From positions 1 to 15,857 of the forward strand of contig DATMNI010000358.1 of assembly GCA_035570275.1 (NCBI GenBank): 15,857 nt of DNA, read 5' to 3'. Position numbers and translations under genes: made by a program. Position 1 is the first letter of the stretch. Every line of letters starts with the position of its first letter. The notes below the pieces were generated by a model. That model saw nothing but the letters and a program-made list of their open reading frames with translations, had not been told where the DNA came from and ran no database searches. Of this stretch, positions 14,601-15,857 are shown in pieces. The DNA is from DATMNI01 sp035570275 (GTDB lineage Bacteria; Acidobacteriota; Terriglobia; Bryobacterales; Bryobacteraceae).

Positions 14601-15449
14601 GCCACCAATTGGCTGACGGTGATACCGCGTTCCGGAACCGGCGCGGCGCAACTCACGGTGCAAGCATCGGGAGCCGGGCTTTCGCCAGGGGTCTACACCG
14701 CCACCTTGAATATCCAGGCGACCAATACAATTCCGCAGGCCATCGACGTTCCGGTTACGTTTGTCGTGGGCGCCTCCGGGTCCGTGAAGATCACGGCCAT
14801 CGCCAATGCAGGATCGTACCAGAACGCAGCGGCGCCGGGCATGTTGATGACAATCTTCGGCACGCAACTCGCGCCCGCCGCGGCACAGGGGACCGGGTCT
14901 GGGCTGCCCTTGTCGCTGAACGGAGTGTCGGCTACGGTCAACGGGATCACGGCGCCCATCGTGTCCATTTCGCCCACCCAGATCACCGTGCAGGTGCCCT
15001 ATGAAACCGGTCTGGGGACGGCGGTTCTGGGCGTGAACAACCACGGGCAGGTGGCGGCACTTTACTTTCCGGTCGCGATAGCCGCCCCTGGGATTCTCGG
15101 ATTCGCGCTGGACCCGCTGTTCGGAGCTCCCGTGCCGTCCGCCAAGGCCGGCGCCGGCCTGATCCTCCAAATCACCGGGGACGGGGACGTGAATCCGTTT
15201 CTGGCCACCGGCGCCACACCATCGTCCAGCACTGCCGCTTCCCGGCTGCCGAAGCCGCGGCTGCCGGTTACCGTGACCGTGGGAGGGGTGGTGGCGGCCG
15301 TCAGTTTTGTGGGAATCCCGCCGGGAGCGACCGGGGTTACGGAGCTTGTCATCACGGTTCCCGCCAAGGCGCCCACCGGCCTGCAGCCCGTGGTGGTTAC
15401 GGTAGGCGGCGTGGCGAGTCCGCCGCTGAACCTGATCATTACGCCTTAA
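11697..15449 (+). CDS. Secreted sedolisin (S53) serine-carboxyl protease with Ig-like, BACON-like and Solibacter C-terminal domains
   Basis: A 1250-residue exported endopeptidase, most likely acid-active, acting outside the cell on proteins. A signal peptide (about residues 1-28) leads into a pro-kumamolisin activation domain (about 30-200, SSPNYHRWLTPGEFGDRFG). The catalytic domain (about 210-590) has E287 and D291 (MVESDVDLEWAG), oxyanion D363 (AASGDTGA) and nucleophile S497 (GGTSASTPVFAG), plus the calcium-site signature FHDVTTGD. These are all the residues an active sedolisin needs. Then come an Ig-like repeat (about 596-697), two less clear beta domains, a BACON-like module (about 938-1029, NWLTVIPRSGTGAAQLTV) and the Solibacter-type C-terminal domain (about 1030-1250), probably for surface or substrate binding. 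The gene is bracketed by two inverted RAYT-derived repeats, about 70 and 14 bp from its ends, suggesting it could have been moved as cargo. Confidence 0.93.
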   Translation: MTSIVLALARRHGILFAMAALAAGSLAAAGDRIVVPIDQSRSVALKGHVHPRAQIQNDRGAVEPGTALDRVTLMLKPDASLEPFLADQQNPSSPNYHRWLTPGEFGDRFGLSRGDIAKVVSWLEAQGLTVNQVAQGRHWITFAGTASSIGRALGTQIRHYQVDGREHFANASEPWIPAALEPVIAGFDGLDDFGLQPLYIKSRITPDFNYAGTANFLAPDDIATIYNVNPLYKAGFDGTGQKIVIVGDSALDLADIRAFRQIYNLPAKDPKTILVGTDPGTNGDMVESDVDLEWAGAVARNADLIYVYARSVFSAVQYAIDQNLAPVVSMSFGACEVVSSVALRAIAQQANAQGITWVAASGDTGAAQCDRGSPTEEASKGQTVSIPASYPEVTAVGGTTLNEGTGTYWNISNSANGGSALSYIPEVAWNDSVEDGALVAAGGGASANFPKPGWQSGPGVPNDNARDIPDIAFAASPNHDAYLITSFGNIQAVGGTSASTPVFAGMLGLLNQYLVSKGAQSEPGLGNINPVLYRMAQSTKDVFHDVTTGDIKVPCALGSPGCTNGVLGYSAGPGYDLATGLGSADAFHLVTEWSIGKASATAVTASSSTLNAGDKVTLTATVTAAAGSTAPTGSVAFVVNDVNIGTSSLTASGSSASLSTTALALAGGNGTVSALYSGDSVFAGSSGSANVSIKYPATGSYIVVTINPDPTTQVGSAWPFTITLSERAGVATTLTGLSEDGQSLPVGSFFATTKIPANGSISTSVADGGFVPPSTSIFKFTGADANGQTWSQQVTVNFTGPAGGAPVLAPALTLTGTPSTVQQNPLADPSCQWVQQVILQETGGFLMQLTKLTLDSTDVTSQIQQLFGTTRIAPYGMLQGNLCFPGPNAPTFKNYLLTGSSPEFGTTVVAALPVTFGPAAASATTFSVSTQAIQLALPSLTQTPSAPLGLNFGGASAAWRLAVSPASLATNWLTVIPRSGTGAAQLTVQASGAGLSPGVYTATLNIQATNTIPQAIDVPVTFVVGASGSVKITAIANAGSYQNAAAPGMLMTIFGTQLAPAAAQGTGSGLPLSLNGVSATVNGITAPIVSISPTQITVQVPYETGLGTAVLGVNNHGQVAALYFPVAIAAPGILGFALDPLFGAPVPSAKAGAGLILQITGDGDVNPFLATGATPSSSTAASRLPKPRLPVTVTVGGVVAAVSFVGIPPGATGVTELVITVPAKAPTGLQPVVVTVGGVASPPLNLIITP

Positions 15450-15462
15450 GGCGGGTGAGACA

Positions 15463-15830
15463 GGCCAAAGTGGGACAGAACGATCGGGTTGTCGTCCGTC
15501 AGCCCAGCCCGGGCTTGACCCTCGTCATGGTTCTCGCTTTGAGCCATCGCGTGATGGTGAGCCTTGCGTGAACCACATTGGGCAACCGCCCACGCGTGGA
15601 GTGGGTTGAAGCGGCGAACCGCCTCCCCATCCAGTAACCGCCTCCCCAGCCAGGCCCGCGTTCACAACTACACCGGGGAGTGTCTGGCGAGGCATGACAG
15701 GGTCGAAAAACCACCCCGCCCATCCGGAATCTCCCGGAGCCCGGCGTGGTTTTTCATGAAGTTTCGCGGGCGGAACGCCCATCCCAACAGACCACAGAAG
15801 GCGATGGTCTGTCCTACCTTCTTCCAGGGT
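15463..15830 (-). repeat. Right copy of the ~370-bp inverted repeat, RAYT-derived relic
   Basis: Inverted partner of 11252-11625, starting 14 bp after the protease stop codon with GGCCAAAGTGGGAC. On the minus strand it retains VVVNAGLAGEAV and FNPLHAWAV, but the transposase motif is more eroded than in the left copy, and frames are broken by small indels. The other hairpin arm has diverged to GGGCTGGGCTGACGGAC. A 19-bp imperfect tandem duplication (15617-15635 and 15636-15654, AACCGCCTCCCC...) is unique to this copy. The match continues to about 15830. The window end prevents seeing whether a longer element follows. Confidence 0.8.
15617..15654. repeat. Imperfect 19-bp tandem duplication within the right repeat
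   Basis: AACCGCCTCCCCATCCAGT is followed at once by AACCGCCTCCCCAGCCAGG. The left-hand copy of the element has only one unit, so this duplication arose after the two copies separated. Confidence 0.65.
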
Positions 15831-15857
15831 TGATGGTCTTTACGGAGAATGCGAAAC

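Noticed and set aside
13379..15004. A 541-codon plus-strand frame inside the protease gene
   Set aside because: It is out of frame with the protease, which has well-defined domains throughout, and the composition is Arg/His-rich.

Overview
The window most likely comes from an acidobacterium of the Solibacter/Bryobacter group (Bryobacterales). The strongest sign is the C-terminal domain of the large secreted protease (residues about 1030-1250). It has the NAGSYQNAAAPG...IFGTQLAP...LNGVSATVNG...ISPTQITVQVPYE pattern that I recognise as the Solibacter C-terminal domain (TIGR03437). The high-GC coding style, S53 peptidase, Uma2 protein, BACON/Ig-like modules and RAYT-like relics all fit. The species cannot be named from the sequence alone.

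Layout. (1) 129-4445: a two-gene tripartite-efflux operon, a lipoprotein membrane-fusion adaptor followed directly by an HAE1-type RND pump. No outer-membrane partner lies in the window. (2) 4466-5038: a Uma2-family putative nuclease. Behind it is a roughly 290-bp, frameshifted, diverged copy of the pump's 3' region (5091-5382). (3) 5459-6102: a VapBC-type toxin-antitoxin pair with a GTGA overlap and a palindrome over the likely -10 box. (4) 6103-7131: a 399-bp leader with three palindromes, then an unassigned protein with a possible HTH. (5) 7132-8156: a VapC relic on the minus strand, a 57-residue metallothionein-like protein and a secreted His-rich protein. (6) 8315-8551: a possible small membrane protein, converging on (7) 10292-8561 (minus strand), a GT39/ArnT-like membrane glycosyltransferase broken by one frameshift and carrying a SEC-C zinc motif in a loop. 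(8) 10513-11126: a HicB/HicA-like pair in antitoxin-first order, again with a GTGA overlap. (9) 11252-15830: two inverted copies of a roughly 370-bp RAYT-derived element closely bracketing one gene, a 1250-residue secreted sedolisin (S53) protease.

Taken together, this is an accessory stretch rich in toxin-antitoxin modules, nuclease-like genes and decaying relics, joined to two well-conserved cargoes: the efflux pump and the extracellular protease. Several genes (Uma2, VapB, HicB-like, the glycosyltransferase, perhaps the protease) have a TACAAT-like -10 box so close to the ATG that the mRNA would be leaderless or nearly so. The adaptor, metallothionein, His-rich protein and HTH-like gene have Shine-Dalgarno sequences. 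No rRNA, tRNA or CRISPR array was recognised.
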